From: Mannheimia bovis
GTDB lineage: Bacteria > Pseudomonadota > Gammaproteobacteria > Enterobacterales > Pasteurellaceae
Assembly: GCF_014541205.1 (NCBI RefSeq)
Contig: NZ_CP061280.1
Coordinates: 602,798 to 666,797 of the forward strand
DNA: 64,000 nucleotides
Reading direction: 5' to 3'
Shown: positions 18,501-27,724 of the stretch, in pieces
How positions within the stretch are numbered: position 1 is the stretch's first letter
How the letters are laid out: each line of letters opens with the position of its first letter
Program-made: the position numbers and the translations under genes
Notes under the pieces: generated by a model
What the model saw: only the letters and a program-made list of their open reading frames with translations
What the model was told of the DNA's origin: nothing
The model's database searches: none

Positions 18501-18791
18501 TTTGAAACACTTTTACCGGAAGATGCTTTAGCTCAATTAACTGTTTATGTGAAGGATTACTTGGCAGGCTTATCGCAAGCTCAGCTGGTGATTTATCAAG
18601 GAATTGAAGAGTATCTCAAAAAAGGCAGTGAAAACAGCGAACAGGCTCTTTCTCTCCTTGCAGAAGATCGCGAAGGCAGTTATATCAACCGTGTTCTTTC
18701 ACAAACAACAGAGATAGATACAGATAACATTTATCAACGTACTGTAAGTTGGTTTGGGTTGATGAATGAGAAAGTCGTGATAAATAACTAA
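15507..18791 (+). CDS. recC: Exodeoxyribonuclease V subunit gamma (RecC)
   Basis: RecC is the subunit of RecBCD that splits the duplex and recognises Chi. The 1094-residue protein starts in the typical way (MFTLYQSNQISSLAEML) and continues with ETVLIQSQGMAQWLQMQIAE, followed by an inactive helicase-like core. It also has the VVCLLGMNEADFPRQ and RDDDRYLFLEALLSA segments conserved in RecC. Length is near E. coli (1122). It is last in the comNOPQ operon, so it may rise with competence. recB and recD are not in the window; in E. coli ptrA-recB-recD follow directly. Confidence 0.95.
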   Translation: MFTLYQSNQISSLAEMLVKVQQVNPLEDPFEPETVLIQSQGMAQWLQMQIAELNGIMGNCNFLYPTTFLWQQYRVLFPELPKENIFERHSMTWRIMRLLPDCLNQGEFKPLQRYLANQPNEEQYQLKLYQLSAKIAELFDQYLVYRPHWLVHWEEGNLQAVENELKIAISAKNVDLNLISNDIKWQSQLWLKIIQDLQAGADDRVFTTSHRAYLQQNYFEKLDNLTEAEKAKLPKRIFIFGISAFSPLQLAVFKKLSEHCDIHIFFFNPSEKYWGDSVEDKVWQKLALTHKISPEDLENLLAEQSNKLLALWGKQGRDFLAQLMEFEPNTIDVFLEPEENSNLNKLKKQIFSSANNATIENLANDHSIQIHACHSPMREVEVLHNQLLNLFEKDKTLLPKDIIVMSPDINKYAPYIDAVFSRYKGSRDPRYIPFSLSDQAFTKIDPIINSFLQLLAMKENQFNAEDLFDLLEVGAIQSRFSFSAEDIHTLRVWAKNAGVRSGIDIQQPHWQNYNSWENGLNRLLLGSSLKEAHGIWENTLAFGDSYGLNAELVGRLASFISALLEWVKLIQSPQSLEQWHLAVKMLITDLYQENAENAASILLLNTVNDEILALISATDFAEDLHIEILALLFNQQLNQHTQQLNFLVGRVNFATLLPMRAIPFKVVCLLGMNEADFPRQQQINSFDLMQYAPQKGDRAKRDDDRYLFLEALLSAQNVFYISYIGQSQKDGKEMLPSILVSQLLDTISDYLTPEFKSMFGAEVEQILVRKQPLTVFSKKNFTHPRDYAYNAEWIINSNNSVQNFLSEPLSTEMVTDIEIENLIRFVQNPIKFFFVNVLGISFNTYDDTIDESEIFTMSGLDNYAILNELLSVKPEQQEQFFEQEQLKGNLPASNFATTTKQDLIGKISDMRATLADYLARESTILTLNHSIAIDEKVLQLNGNMPNLYSNEMVLWRVGGLRDKDKIEIWIYHLLLCAYFPQKTVKFYYREGEQTGQLSFETLLPEDALAQLTVYVKDYLAGLSQAQLVIYQGIEEYLKKGSENSEQALSLLAEDREGSYINRVLSQTTEIDTDNIYQRTVSWFGLMNEKVVINN

Positions 18792-18889
18792 ATACAAGCG
18801 GTTGTTTTTGTTGATAAATTTGCAAATAGAATTTTTCCCTCATTTTACTGTCAATGAAAGACAACCGATTTAATTTCAAAAGGAGATGT

Positions 18890-21841
18890 ATGAAATTATC
18901 TATTCTAACTAAATTACTGGCAGCCGCTTTTGCTGCTAATGTAATGACTTATCCAGCCTTTGCAGATGTTGCAAAAAATGCGGAAAAAACGACCGCTAGT
19001 CAAATGCAATCCCATAGCCAGCAAGGCTTTGAGTTAATTAAGCAAAGCATTAATAAAAGCCCGAATGATAAGGCGATTTATCAAGGTATCAAACTGAATA
19101 ATGGTATGGAGGTACTACTTATTTCAGATAGCCAAGCGAATAAATCGCTAATGTCCGCCATTATTCCGATTGGCTCAATGGATGACCCGGTTTCTCAGCA
19201 AGGGTTAGCTCACTATCTTGAGCATATGATTTTGATGGGCTCAAAAAACTACCCTGAAACCAACAGTTTAGACGGCTTTTTAACCCAAAATGGCGGAATG
19301 AATAATGCGTCTACCGCCCCTCATCGCACCGCTTATTATTTACAAGTGAATAATGAGGCGTTTAGTGAGGCGGTTACTCGTTTGGCGGATACGCTTGCCT
19401 TCCCATTATTGCTGGAAACGAATGCGAAAAAAGAGGTGAATGCGGTGAATGCCGAGATGGTGCGAGCGAAATCCCACGATGGACATTTATTACACAGTGT
19501 GAATTTAGCCACTGCAAACCCGGCTCACCCTGCCACAAAATTTGCGGTTGGAAACAAAGATACATTATCTGATAAGCCGGATAGCAAATTACAAACCGAG
19601 CTGGAGAAATTCTACAAAGAGCGTTATTCGGCGAATTTGTTTAAAGTGGTGCTTTATTCAAATCAGTCGATTGAGCAGATGGCGAAATTGGCAGTAAATA
19701 CGTTAGGCAAAATGGAAAACAAAAATCTAAGTGTGCCTCAAACGGCTGAACCACGTTACCGAGCGGAAGATAAATCCGTTTTCATTCAATATAAGCCGGT
19801 GAAATCCACTAAAATGCTTGTGATTGGCTTTGATTTCCCAAATGATGAAATGCACTTTAAGCACAAAACCGGCGAGTATATCGCTTATGTACTGAATAAT
19901 AGTACCGATGGCACATTGTCAGATTATTTAATCAAGCAAGGCTTATCTGATGGTGGCATTGAAGCGGTAAATACCGCAAACATTGGGCGTGATCGTAGCT
20001 CATTCGATATTTATATTGAGCTAACTGACAAAGGCTTGGCTGAGCAAGATAAAGTGATTTCTCTCGTGTTCCAACAAATTGAAAAAATCAAGCAAGAGGG
20101 CATTCAAGAAAGCTATTTCAATGAGGTAAAAGAGAGCCTGAAGCAAGATTTTCAACATCTACAAGTTGAGAAAAATATGGACTTTGTGGAGTTCATTACC
20201 GACCAAATGCTTTATTTTCCGTTAGAACACGTTATCGACCAACCTTATGTGGCGGAAACGATGGATAATGAGGCAATTAAAGCGAAATTGGCGGAAATGA
20301 ATATCGACAATGCTCGCATTATACTCGTGAGCGATAATGCCGTAACGGATAAGAAAACGCCACATTTTGAGGCTGGCTATTCTGTGGCAAAAATCACAAA
20401 CGGACAAAAGCAAAAATGGTTTGATTTCAGCCAGAATCCACCGCTCAATTTACCTGAGTTAAATCCTTATTTCACCACAGATTTCTCGTTAAATGAGGTA
20501 GAAAAAGGGCTGACTAAGCCAAAATTATTAGCTGAAAAACAAGGCGAGCTGATTTATGCGATGCCGAGTGTGAATTTTGCTACCGATCCGAAAGCGAAAA
20601 TCAGTATGACATATAACATTCTCCCAAGACAGGACGATTTAAAAACCGCGATTGCGGCATCAATTTTGGGTTATATGAATAACTTGGCACAAACGAAGCT
20701 GGATTTTCAATCTTCCACAGCAGGAATGAATTTAAGTTTAGCCCCGGCAGCCAATGGTCTGGTGGCGAGTGCAGAAGGTTATACACAAAATCTAAGTAAG
20801 TTGATTTTAGACAGTATCAAACAATTCAGCACTTTTGAGCTTGATGAAGACGTATTAGCTCAGGCTAAACAACGTTTACACCAAGTTTTAGATCGTAGCG
20901 AGAAAGAAAATAGCCTTAATCAAGCGAATGCGGCATTAACCTCTTTTGCAAGCTATCCGTATTTTGAGATAGCGAAACAACGTGAGATGATCGACCAAAT
21001 CACGCTTGATGATGTGCAAAAATTACGTCAGCGTATTTTAAATGATGCGACAGGCTTTAAGTTACTTTCCGTTGGGAATTTGTCGAATGATCAGGTTTCT
21101 GCACTTTCAAACGAAGTACAAGCGGTCATAAAAAATCAAAAATCTGCAAATGCAACAGGGCAGTATCTTGATATTAATGAAAGCAATCGTAAGATCAATT
21201 TCATTAAAAACGTACCGAATGAAGACAACGCATTGTTAATGGCATTCTTGCCAAATGGCTATGCAGAGTTAGAGGGTGTAGTAAGAGCAAGATTGATTAG
21301 GGATATTGTGTCTCGCTGGTATTTCGATGATTTGCGTACCGACAAACAACTTGGTTATGTGGTGTATGCAACTCATACGGCTGTTGGTAAAACCTCAGGC
21401 ATTCAGTTTATGGTGCAAAGTCCGAATACTACGCCGGCAGGGATTTTAGAACATAACAAGCGTTTCTTTAAAGAAAGCTTCGAGCGTTTACAGAATTTAT
21501 CTGATGATGAATTTGTAAAATATCGCAATAGCTTGGTTGAAAAACTGCAATATAAGCCTGAATCTTTAGCAGAAGAGTTTGCAGAATTCGGTTCAGACTT
21601 TAGCAGAAATAATGCAAAATTTGACCGCTTGCAACAGGTTATTGAGCTAACGAAAGGGCTTACCAAAGCAGATATTGTGGCATTTTATCAAAAGGCGGTG
21701 ATAGAACAGCAAGGTTTAGTGTTCGTTAGCCAAGCTGTCGGCACAAAAACCAAAGCAGAAGATGTAGCGAAGTTCAATGATTTCGAACAAGTTGAACGCA
21801 TTGAAAAGCTACAACGAGAATTTGACATTAAAGACTACTAA
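18890..21841 (+). CDS. ptrA: Protease III (pitrilysin)
   Basis: This is a periplasmic zinc endopeptidase of the M16 family that degrades small peptides. The 983-residue precursor has a Sec signal (MKLSILTKLLAAAFAANVMT, cleavage near FADV). It has the inverted zinc motif HYLEH (His108, Glu111, His112) and the third ligand Glu189 in VNAVNAEMVRAKS, 77 residues later as in E. coli pitrilysin. Four M16 repeats fit the length. The start is ATG 18890, behind AAGGAGAT; an upstream in-frame ATG at 18854 would disrupt the signal. It follows recC, as in E. coli, and ends in a terminator, so recBD are not cotranscribed here. Confidence 0.95.
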   Translation: MKLSILTKLLAAAFAANVMTYPAFADVAKNAEKTTASQMQSHSQQGFELIKQSINKSPNDKAIYQGIKLNNGMEVLLISDSQANKSLMSAIIPIGSMDDPVSQQGLAHYLEHMILMGSKNYPETNSLDGFLTQNGGMNNASTAPHRTAYYLQVNNEAFSEAVTRLADTLAFPLLLETNAKKEVNAVNAEMVRAKSHDGHLLHSVNLATANPAHPATKFAVGNKDTLSDKPDSKLQTELEKFYKERYSANLFKVVLYSNQSIEQMAKLAVNTLGKMENKNLSVPQTAEPRYRAEDKSVFIQYKPVKSTKMLVIGFDFPNDEMHFKHKTGEYIAYVLNNSTDGTLSDYLIKQGLSDGGIEAVNTANIGRDRSSFDIYIELTDKGLAEQDKVISLVFQQIEKIKQEGIQESYFNEVKESLKQDFQHLQVEKNMDFVEFITDQMLYFPLEHVIDQPYVAETMDNEAIKAKLAEMNIDNARIILVSDNAVTDKKTPHFEAGYSVAKITNGQKQKWFDFSQNPPLNLPELNPYFTTDFSLNEVEKGLTKPKLLAEKQGELIYAMPSVNFATDPKAKISMTYNILPRQDDLKTAIAASILGYMNNLAQTKLDFQSSTAGMNLSLAPAANGLVASAEGYTQNLSKLILDSIKQFSTFELDEDVLAQAKQRLHQVLDRSEKENSLNQANAALTSFASYPYFEIAKQREMIDQITLDDVQKLRQRILNDATGFKLLSVGNLSNDQVSALSNEVQAVIKNQKSANATGQYLDINESNRKINFIKNVPNEDNALLMAFLPNGYAELEGVVRARLIRDIVSRWYFDDLRTDKQLGYVVYATHTAVGKTSGIQFMVQSPNTTPAGILEHNKRFFKESFERLQNLSDDEFVKYRNSLVEKLQYKPESLAEEFAEFGSDFSRNNAKFDRLQQVIELTKGLTKADIVAFYQKAVIEQQGLVFVSQAVGTKTKAEDVAKFNDFEQVERIEKLQREFDIKDY

Positions 21842-21847
21842 GTAGAA

Positions 21848-21871
21848 AAAAGCCACCTTTCGGTGGCTTTT
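21848..21871. terminator. Terminator between ptrA and gbpA
   Basis: AAAAGCCACC, loop TTTC, GGTGGCTTTT: a 10-bp stem serving two convergent genes. Confidence 0.9.
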
Positions 21872-21888
21872 GTTTATCTCTGATTTCA

Positions 21889-23535
21889 TTAATCTACAAT
21901 CTTCACAGGATATAAGTAAGTATATCCGAATGGGCTTTGTTTGTAGCCTTCAACACGTTTGCTGGTTGGGGCAAAGTTAATGGAGTGAGCTACGTTAATC
22001 CAAGGTGCTTGCTCTCTTAAAATCACTTGAGCCTGTTCGTATAACTTAGTACGTTCTGCTTTATCAGATGAGCCTAATGCTTTTTCCAATAACGCATCTA
22101 ACTCTGGATTGCTGAAGCGTGCGTAGTTGCTGTTGCCCACATTTGGCGTGCCGAACAGTGGAGATAAGAAGTTATCCGGATCGCCATTATCGCCAGACCA
22201 ACCGTAAGTCCCCGCAGTTAATTCACCTGCTTTGGTACGTTTGATGTAATCACCCCATTCGTAGGTTACTAAATTTGCTTTCACACCGATTTTCGCCCAG
22301 TCCGCTTGAATAATTTCTGACATACGGCGTGGGTTCGGGTTAGAAGCACGGACAACAGGCTGCACCCATAAATCGGTTTCAAAACCGTTCGGGAAGCCCG
22401 CTTCCGCTAATAATTGTTTCGCTTTTTCGATGTTGTATTCAGACTCAGGTAAGCTGTCGTTATATCCCCAGATCGTTGGCGGAAGAGGGTTTTTTGCCGC
22501 AAAACCATTGCCTTGATAAACCACATCAATAATTGCTTTTTTATCTACCGCTAAATTCAATGCTTGGCGAACTTTCACGTTATCAAACGGAGCTTTTTCG
22601 GTGTTGAACGCCACATAAGCAATGTTTAAACCCGGTTGAGATAATAAATTCACCTTTGGATCGGTTTTCATTTTCTCAATGTCGGTAGCATTCGGGAAGT
22701 CCATTAAATCACATTGACCAGCCTGTAATTTCGCATAACGAGCGGTTGCGTCCGGCACAATCTCAAAAATCAAGCGGTCGATATCCGGCTTGCCTTTCCA
22801 ATACTCTTTGTTTGCCACATAACGGCTTGCTTGGTCTAATACATAGCCACTAAATACAAACGGACCTGTGCCGATTGGTGTGGTATCTACTGCTTCAGGC
22901 GTGCCGGCTTTCATCATTTTATCCGCATATTCCGCAGAATAAATCGAAGTGAAATCCATACCAAGACTCGATAAGAACGAGGCATCACGTTTGGTTAAGG
23001 TAATACGCACCGTGCTGTCGTCCACTTTCTCTACCGATTTTAATAACGTTGGGAATTTCATCGCATTGAAGTACGGATAAGTTCCTTTAGAAACCGTGTG
23101 ATATGGGTGATTTTTGTCTAGCTGGCGGTTAAATGAGAACACCACATCATCTGCGTTGAACTCACGGCTTGGGATGAAATCTTTATTTGAATGGAATTTC
23201 ACACCTTGACGTAATTTGAAGGTGTAAGTTAAACCATCTTCGCTGATTTCCCAGCTTTCTGCTAATGCAGGTTCAATATCCGTTGTGCCCGGCACAAATT
23301 CTACTAAGCGGTTATAAATTTGTTGCGAGCTGGCGTTATAAGATAAACCGTCCATCATTAAAATAGGGCTAAAGCCAGTTGGCGAGCGGCTCACACAGTT
23401 TACAAAAGTTTTCTCTACAGCTGGTTTTGCTGCTACAGTCGTAGTTGCTTTGTTTTCGCTTTTATCATCACAAGCGGCTAATGCTAAAGCTGCAAATACG
23501 CCTGCACTTACTTTCGTTAAAGTTGAAAATTTCAT
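21889..23535 (-). CDS. gbpA: Peptide/glutathione-binding lipoprotein (GbpA/HbpA, DppA family)
   Basis: The 548-residue precursor is an SBP family 5 solute-binding lipoprotein with a lipobox LAAC (Cys22). It shows the family signature YNRLVEFVPGTTDIEPALAE and a closing SPFGYTYLYPVKIVD. It closely resembles H. influenzae HI0853, first described as haem-binding HbpA and later shown to bind glutathione for import through the Dpp ABC transporter (GbpA). The start is the ATG ending at 23535, with CGGAG upstream; an upstream in-frame codon would add a tail before the signal. It stands alone, without transporter genes, as in Haemophilus. Confidence 0.85.
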   Translation of the reverse strand: MKFSTLTKVSAGVFAALALAACDDKSENKATTTVAAKPAVEKTFVNCVSRSPTGFSPILMMDGLSYNASSQQIYNRLVEFVPGTTDIEPALAESWEISEDGLTYTFKLRQGVKFHSNKDFIPSREFNADDVVFSFNRQLDKNHPYHTVSKGTYPYFNAMKFPTLLKSVEKVDDSTVRITLTKRDASFLSSLGMDFTSIYSAEYADKMMKAGTPEAVDTTPIGTGPFVFSGYVLDQASRYVANKEYWKGKPDIDRLIFEIVPDATARYAKLQAGQCDLMDFPNATDIEKMKTDPKVNLLSQPGLNIAYVAFNTEKAPFDNVKVRQALNLAVDKKAIIDVVYQGNGFAAKNPLPPTIWGYNDSLPESEYNIEKAKQLLAEAGFPNGFETDLWVQPVVRASNPNPRRMSEIIQADWAKIGVKANLVTYEWGDYIKRTKAGELTAGTYGWSGDNGDPDNFLSPLFGTPNVGNSNYARFSNPELDALLEKALGSSDKAERTKLYEQAQVILREQAPWINVAHSINFAPTSKRVEGYKQSPFGYTYLYPVKIVD

Positions 23536-23644
23536 ATTTTTCTCCGTTATCTTAGAGCTAACCGACAAAGAGTACCTTTTCTTATATTGAGAGTAAAGAA
23601 CAAAAGGTGTGTTGTTATAACGAAAAGATATAAAAATAGAGACT

Positions 23645-23702
23645 GCAAGCGGTCATATTTCTCCTATTTTTTGCAAAAAATATGGAAAATTTAACCGCTT
23701 GT
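23645..23702. repeat. Inverted pair of uptake sequences between gbpA and birA
   Basis: GCAAGCGGTCA and TTAACCGCTTGT face each other about 35 bases apart. It lies just past the end of birA (minus strand), where it could end the murB-birA transcript. Confidence 0.75.
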
Positions 23703-23708
23703 AAGAAG

Positions 23709-24470
23709 CTAATCTGCCCGAAGCGACATTTCTCCAATACCGAAATATTGAATGGTTTCGCCTTGTCGGAGGATTAACTCGCCTTGTTCGTTAATGCCGA
23801 GTGAGGTGCCGTGAATTTCGCTGGTTTCTGTTACTAATTTCACCGGTTTATTGTAGAAAATATCGAATTTTTGCCAGCGTTCAGCGTAGTGAGAGAAGCC
23901 GACAAGCGGGTAAATTTTGAGATTTTTTTGCAACTCAAAGGCTAAATGGCAGACTAGTTTGTTGCGGTCGAAATGATATTGCGATAAATCCGCCCACGCT
24001 TGGGTAACAATGGTTTCGTCCACTTTTGTCATACCCAAATTTAAACCAATGCCAATCACTAAATTTAAGCTATTGCGAGTGGCTTGGCTTTCCAGCAAAA
24101 TACCACCCATTTTTTTACCTTTATAGTAAATATCATTTGGCCATTTGATTTGAATATCATCCACATTTTGTGCACAGAGGCTTTCGGCAATAATTAACGC
24201 TACTACAAGGCTAAGTGATGGCAGATTTGCTGCTTCTTCATTTGGATAATGCCATAAAATGGAAAAATAGAGATTTTCGCTTTCCGGAGAATACCACGTT
24301 CGCCCACGTCTACCACGCCCGGCAGTCTGTTTTTCGGCAAGGCAGATTGAGCCATTTTCTAATGTTTGATGATGAGTGAGTAAATACTCGTTGGTTGAAC
24401 CAATTTCATCAAATACAATGGCTTGTCCACAGAGTAGTGCTTCTTGAATTTGGGCTTGGTTGAGCTTCAT
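23709..24470 (-). CDS. birA: Biotin-protein ligase without repressor domain
   Basis: BirA attaches biotin to AccB. The 253-residue protein has the catalytic glycine-rich loop GRGRRGRTW (51-59), KWPNDIYY and KKMGGILLE of the ligase domain and a C-terminal SH3-like region. The N-terminal winged helix that makes E. coli BirA (321 residues) the biotin-operon repressor is missing: the protein starts right before VFDEIGSTN. Only 11 bases separate it from murB upstream, so there is no room for the domain. It is therefore a ligase only. murB-birA adjacency is conserved with E. coli. Confidence 0.93.
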   Translation of the reverse strand: MKLNQAQIQEALLCGQAIVFDEIGSTNEYLLTHHQTLENGSICLAEKQTAGRGRRGRTWYSPESENLYFSILWHYPNEEAANLPSLSLVVALIIAESLCAQNVDDIQIKWPNDIYYKGKKMGGILLESQATRNSLNLVIGIGLNLGMTKVDETIVTQAWADLSQYHFDRNKLVCHLAFELQKNLKIYPLVGFSHYAERWQKFDIFYNKPVKLVTETSEIHGTSLGINEQGELILRQGETIQYFGIGEMSLRAD

Positions 24471-24481
24471 TCTTACCTCTC

Positions 24482-25513
24482 TTAGCGAGTGATTTGCTCG
24501 CTATCCACTTCGCCATTTTTGCCAATAAAACGTACTTCAGGCTGGATTTCCACCCCAAATTTTTCACGCACACGTTGGCGAACAGTTTTTGCCAATTCCG
24601 CAACGTCTTTTCCTGTGGCATTTCCTTTGTTGATTAAGACTAAGGCTTGCTGAGTATGCACCGCTGCACCGCCAATTTGTAAGCCTTTTAAGCCTGCTTG
24701 GTCAATTAACCAACCTGCAGCTAGTTTGATTGAGCCATCGGGCTGTAGATAGCTTGGAATAGTTGGGAATTTTGCTTGTACATCTGCAAATTGCTCAGGT
24801 GAAATAATCGGGTTTTTAAAGAAACTGCCTGCGTTACCAAATTCATCCGGGTTCGGTAGTTTTGAGGAGCGAACGGCACAAACTTCATCAAAAATTTGTT
24901 GGGGCGTAACGGTTTGCGGATCAAATTGAGTAAGCGAGCCGTAAGTCAGTACCGGTTGCCACGCTTTAGCAAATTTTAAACCAACGGAAATAATCGCAAA
25001 TTCATCACGATATTGGTGTTTAAATACACTTTCACGGTAGCCAAAACCGCATTCTTCTTTTGAAAGCGTAAAGCGTTCGCCTGTACATAAATTTATCACT
25101 TCGACAAAATCACATACTTGCTCAAACTCTACGCCATAAGCTCCGATGTTTTGAATTGGGGCAGAGCCTACCACACCGGGAATTAACGCAAGATTTTCAA
25201 TGCCTGCAATGTTACGTGCTAATGTCCACTTCACTAATTCGTGCCAATTTTCCCCACCTTGAACGTGCAAGTAGTGGAATTGTTCATCTTCACGGTGTTC
25301 AATCCCTTTTAGTTTATTAACTAAGACTACACCGTCAAAATCTTCTAAAAACAAGACGTTAGAACCTTGCCCTAGAATTAAAATCGGCATTTGCGCATTA
25401 AAAGCTTTTTGCCATTCTGTGAGTAGTTGTTCAACGCTGGTAAATTCAATAATTTGCGTGGCGTTTGCAGGCAAGTGGAACGTGTGAAAAGAGCTTAAAC
25501 TGTGTTTCATCAT
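24482..25513 (-). CDS. murB: UDP-N-acetylenolpyruvoylglucosamine reductase
   Basis: MurB reduces UDP-GlcNAc-enolpyruvate to UDP-MurNAc with NADPH and FAD in peptidoglycan precursor synthesis. The 343-residue type I enzyme has the FAD-binding stretch [19 protein letters not shown], then [26 protein letters not shown], and [10 protein letters not shown] with the proton-donor serine. It ends in the usual [20 protein letters not shown]. It precedes birA on the same strand by 11 bp. The two possible starts (MMK) are adjacent; no strong ribosome site distinguishes them. Confidence 0.97.
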   Translation of the reverse strand: MMKHSLSSFHTFHLPANATQIIEFTSVEQLLTEWQKAFNAQMPILILGQGSNVLFLEDFDGVVLVNKLKGIEHREDEQFHYLHVQGGENWHELVKWTLARNIAGIENLALIPGVVGSAPIQNIGAYGVEFEQVCDFVEVINLCTGERFTLSKEECGFGYRESVFKHQYRDEFAIISVGLKFAKAWQPVLTYGSLTQFDPQTVTPQQIFDEVCAVRSSKLPNPDEFGNAGSFFKNPIISPEQFADVQAKFPTIPSYLQPDGSIKLAAGWLIDQAGLKGLQIGGAAVHTQQALVLINKGNATGKDVAELAKTVRQRVREKFGVEIQPEVRFIGKNGEVDSEQITR

Positions 25514-25588
25514 TATTAGGTTACGTTAAGAAGTGGGAATTACAAGCGGTAATATTTTTATCAAATTTTGCAATTGAAATTTGAGGCA

Positions 25589-25608
25589 GGCACAGAACCC
25601 ACCTCTAC
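25589..25608. repeat. Intergenic repeat, family B copy 1
   Basis: GGCACAGAACCCACCTCTAC matches with two mismatches one arm of the inverted repeat at 57633-57701. It lies between murB and crp beside an uptake-sequence core. The single arm suggests a remnant. Confidence 0.6.
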
Positions 25609-25616
25609 ATTTAGTA

Positions 25617-26291
25617 TTACCTTGCTCCGAATACGACAATGGTTTTGCCGTGTGCAGAAATTAAACCTTCGTCTTCCAGCATTTTCATAATGCGTCCAAC
25701 AGTTTCACGCGAGCAACCGACCATTTGCCCGATTTCTTGGCGGGTAATTTTGATCTGCATACCTTGTGGGTGAGTCATTGCATCAGGCATTTTGGCTAAG
25801 TTGAGTAATGTTTGAGCAATACGTCCTGCCACATCTAAAAAGGCAAGATTTCCCACTTGGCGTGAAGTTTGGCGTAAACGGCGAGCCATTTGTGCCGATA
25901 AATACATCAAAATATCAGGGTTTAAATGCACAAGTTGTTTGAATTTTTTATAGGAAATTTCCGCAATTTCGCACGCTCCTTTAGTTCGAACATAAGCGGT
26001 GCGTTGTTGCACTTTTTCTTCAAACAGACTTAATTCACCTACAAATTCACCCGTACCTAAATTGGTTAAAAGCATCTCTTTGGTTTCATCATCTTTAATG
26101 TAAACCGATACCGAACCATTAACAATATAAAAAAGTGATTGAGCATCTTCTCCTGCGTGGATTAGTGTATATTTTGCAGGGTAACGATGGATATGACAAT
26201 GCGTTAAAAACCACTCAACCGCAGGATCGTGAATCGAGGGCGGAGGTGTTACATTTTCAAGTGGTGCTGTTGAGAGCGTCATATCTTGCAT
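25617..26291 (-). CDS. crp: cAMP receptor protein
   Basis: CRP is the global cAMP-dependent regulator and in this family also drives competence with Sxy. The 224-residue length equals H. influenzae CRP, 14 longer at the N-terminus than E. coli. The cyclic-nucleotide domain has [12 protein letters not shown] and QQRTAYVRT: the cAMP-binding Glu and Arg are kept, while the position of E. coli Ser83 is Thr. The C-helix has [12 protein letters not shown], and the helix-turn-helix [20 protein letters not shown] is nearly identical to E. coli. It heads crp-yheU-slmA-dut in reverse order, as in H. influenzae. Confidence 0.97.
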   Translation of the reverse strand: MQDMTLSTAPLENVTPPPSIHDPAVEWFLTHCHIHRYPAKYTLIHAGEDAQSLFYIVNGSVSVYIKDDETKEMLLTNLGTGEFVGELSLFEEKVQQRTAYVRTKGACEIAEISYKKFKQLVHLNPDILMYLSAQMARRLRQTSRQVGNLAFLDVAGRIAQTLLNLAKMPDAMTHPQGMQIKITRQEIGQMVGCSRETVGRIMKMLEDEGLISAHGKTIVVFGAR

Positions 26292-26353
26292 AGTATTTCC
26301 TATAACTCTTTATACTAGGTTAAATTTTCGAGATTCTAGCACGAAATTAACTA

Positions 26354-26572
26354 TTAGCCTAAGAAAGATTTTTTGTCTTTAATATCAAGGCTTTCGTGCA
26401 ATTCAGACCAAACGATGACTACTTTATCTGCCTTTAGTTGGGCGAGTAAGCGTGCTCTTTTTTCTTCCAAAGAAAGCTCGATTTCACCGTAGTCTGTGCC
26501 TTCTCGTAAAATGAAAGAATCCAGCACATTATGCAATGTGGATTCTTCTAAGTCTTGCCAAGGTATAATCAT
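26354..26572 (-). CDS. yheU: YheU family protein (UPF0270)
   Basis: This is a 72-residue acidic protein of unknown function. It starts MIIPWQDLEESTLHNVLDSF and contains REGTDYGE and VVIVWSELHESL, the hallmarks of UPF0270. It lies between slmA and crp and starts two bases after the slmA stop, so it is probably translated from the slmA transcript. The same gene occupies this place in H. influenzae. Confidence 0.9.
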   Translation of the reverse strand: MIIPWQDLEESTLHNVLDSFILREGTDYGEIELSLEEKRARLLAQLKADKVVIVWSELHESLDIKDKKSFLG

Positions 26573-26574
26573 AA

Positions 26575-27180
26575 TTAATCAAATAAAGGCTTGATAAATG
26601 CCCACTGTTTTTCAAAATGTTGATGCTGGTTATAGCTGAAATTTGAGCGAACCAGACGTAAAAATTGCCCTTCGCAGAAATTTACCAAATAACCTGCCAA
26701 CGCTCTTTCATCTTCAAAGGATTTACGTTCACGCAGCTTGCTGAGTTGCAAGATATTGGAAAATTGTAATTCCAAATTATCAAAGAATTTGGCGACACGA
26801 ACTTTCAGAATATCATCTTCAAACATTAAGGCGTGCCCTGTCAGAATACGGGTTACGCCAGGATTTTTACGAGCAAATTCCAAAATAGTGTAAAGAATGG
26901 CACGTACTGAATTTGCACTGCTATCTTGGCGTTTATTGGCGTGAATGTAGCTGGTTAGCGTTTGCTCGATTTTCTCGATAAGTGCTTCAAACATTTTTGT
27001 TTTGCTTGGAAAATAGCGATACAACGCTCCTTCCGATACGCCCACCGCCGCAGCTAAACGCTCGGTTGTAACACGCTGCATACCATCTTCAGAATTTAAC
27101 AAACCGATTAACACTTCCAGTACCTGCTGGCGACGTTCCACTACCGATTTTTTCGGCATTTTAATTTTAGGTTCCATCAT
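26575..27180 (-). CDS. slmA: Nucleoid occlusion factor SlmA
   Basis: SlmA is a TetR-fold protein that binds SBS sites across the nucleoid and blocks FtsZ assembly over DNA. The 201-residue protein has the TetR helix-turn-helix ([20 protein letters not shown]) and the SlmA-specific [18 protein letters not shown] and [13 protein letters not shown] segments. Because TetR-like proteins include FabR, I checked for FabR; the NPG(V/L)[12 protein letters not shown] block identifies SlmA. It is cotranscribed with dut (15 bp upstream), as in E. coli and H. influenzae. Confidence 0.95.
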   Translation of the reverse strand: MMEPKIKMPKKSVVERRQQVLEVLIGLLNSEDGMQRVTTERLAAAVGVSEGALYRYFPSKTKMFEALIEKIEQTLTSYIHANKRQDSSANSVRAILYTILEFARKNPGVTRILTGHALMFEDDILKVRVAKFFDNLELQFSNILQLSKLRERKSFEDERALAGYLVNFCEGQFLRLVRSNFSYNQHQHFEKQWAFIKPLFD

Positions 27181-27195
27181 TGCTCACCCTGCTAC

Positions 27196-27651
27196 TTACT
27201 GCTTGCCAGAGTGCCCGAAACCACCTTCACCACGTTCAGTTTGCTCAAAATCTTGCACGATGTTGAAATTTGCCTGAACTACTGGGACGAAAACAAGCTG
27301 AGCGATACGGTCGCCAATATTCACGGTAAAATCGTCTTGGCTTCTGTTCCAAAGTGAAACCATTAGCGGACCTTGATAGTCGCTATCAATCAAGCCGACT
27401 AAGTTGCCTAACACGATCCCGTTTTTATGCCCTAAGCCCGATCTGGGTAAGATCACCGCAGCTAAGTTTGGATCGGCAATATAAATTGAAATTCCTGTTG
27501 GGATCAAAACCGTTTCGCCTGCTTTAACCGTAAGCGGTTCATTAATTAACGCTCGTAAATCCAAGCCTGCCGAGCCTTCTGTCGCATAGGTTGGCAAAGG
27601 AAATTCCGTGCCGATACGGCTGTCTAAAATTTTTAAATCGATCTGTTTCAT
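27196..27651 (-). CDS. dut: dUTP diphosphatase
   Basis: Dut hydrolyses dUTP to dUMP and keeps uracil out of DNA. The 151-residue trimeric enzyme has all five motifs: [40 protein letters not shown] and the C-terminal [10 protein letters not shown]. The start is the ATG ending at 27651, behind AAAGGA; a longer in-frame version would add 15 residues not found in homologues. Normally coaBC lies directly upstream; here two extra genes intervene. A perfect head-to-head uptake palindrome lies in its leader. Confidence 0.97.
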   Translation of the reverse strand: MKQIDLKILDSRIGTEFPLPTYATEGSAGLDLRALINEPLTVKAGETVLIPTGISIYIADPNLAAVILPRSGLGHKNGIVLGNLVGLIDSDYQGPLMVSLWNRSQDDFTVNIGDRIAQLVFVPVVQANFNIVQDFEQTERGEGGFGHSGKQ

Positions 27652-27684
27652 TGTTTGTCCTTTTGTAAATTTTTTATCTTTTTT

Positions 27685-27702
27685 GACCGCTTGCAAGCGG
27701 TC
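27685..27702. repeat. Head-to-head fused uptake sequences
   Basis: GACCGCTTGCAAGCGGTC is an 18-bp perfect palindrome made of two abutting uptake cores. It lies between the DUF1016 gene and dut. With no loop it is a poor hairpin but a double uptake signal. Confidence 0.8.
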
Positions 27703-27724
27703 GATTTCAACGATTTTTTACCAC

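Noticed and set aside
26575..27180. The TetR-type gene as FabR controlling fabA
   Set aside because: The [16 protein letters not shown] block and position beside dut identify SlmA.
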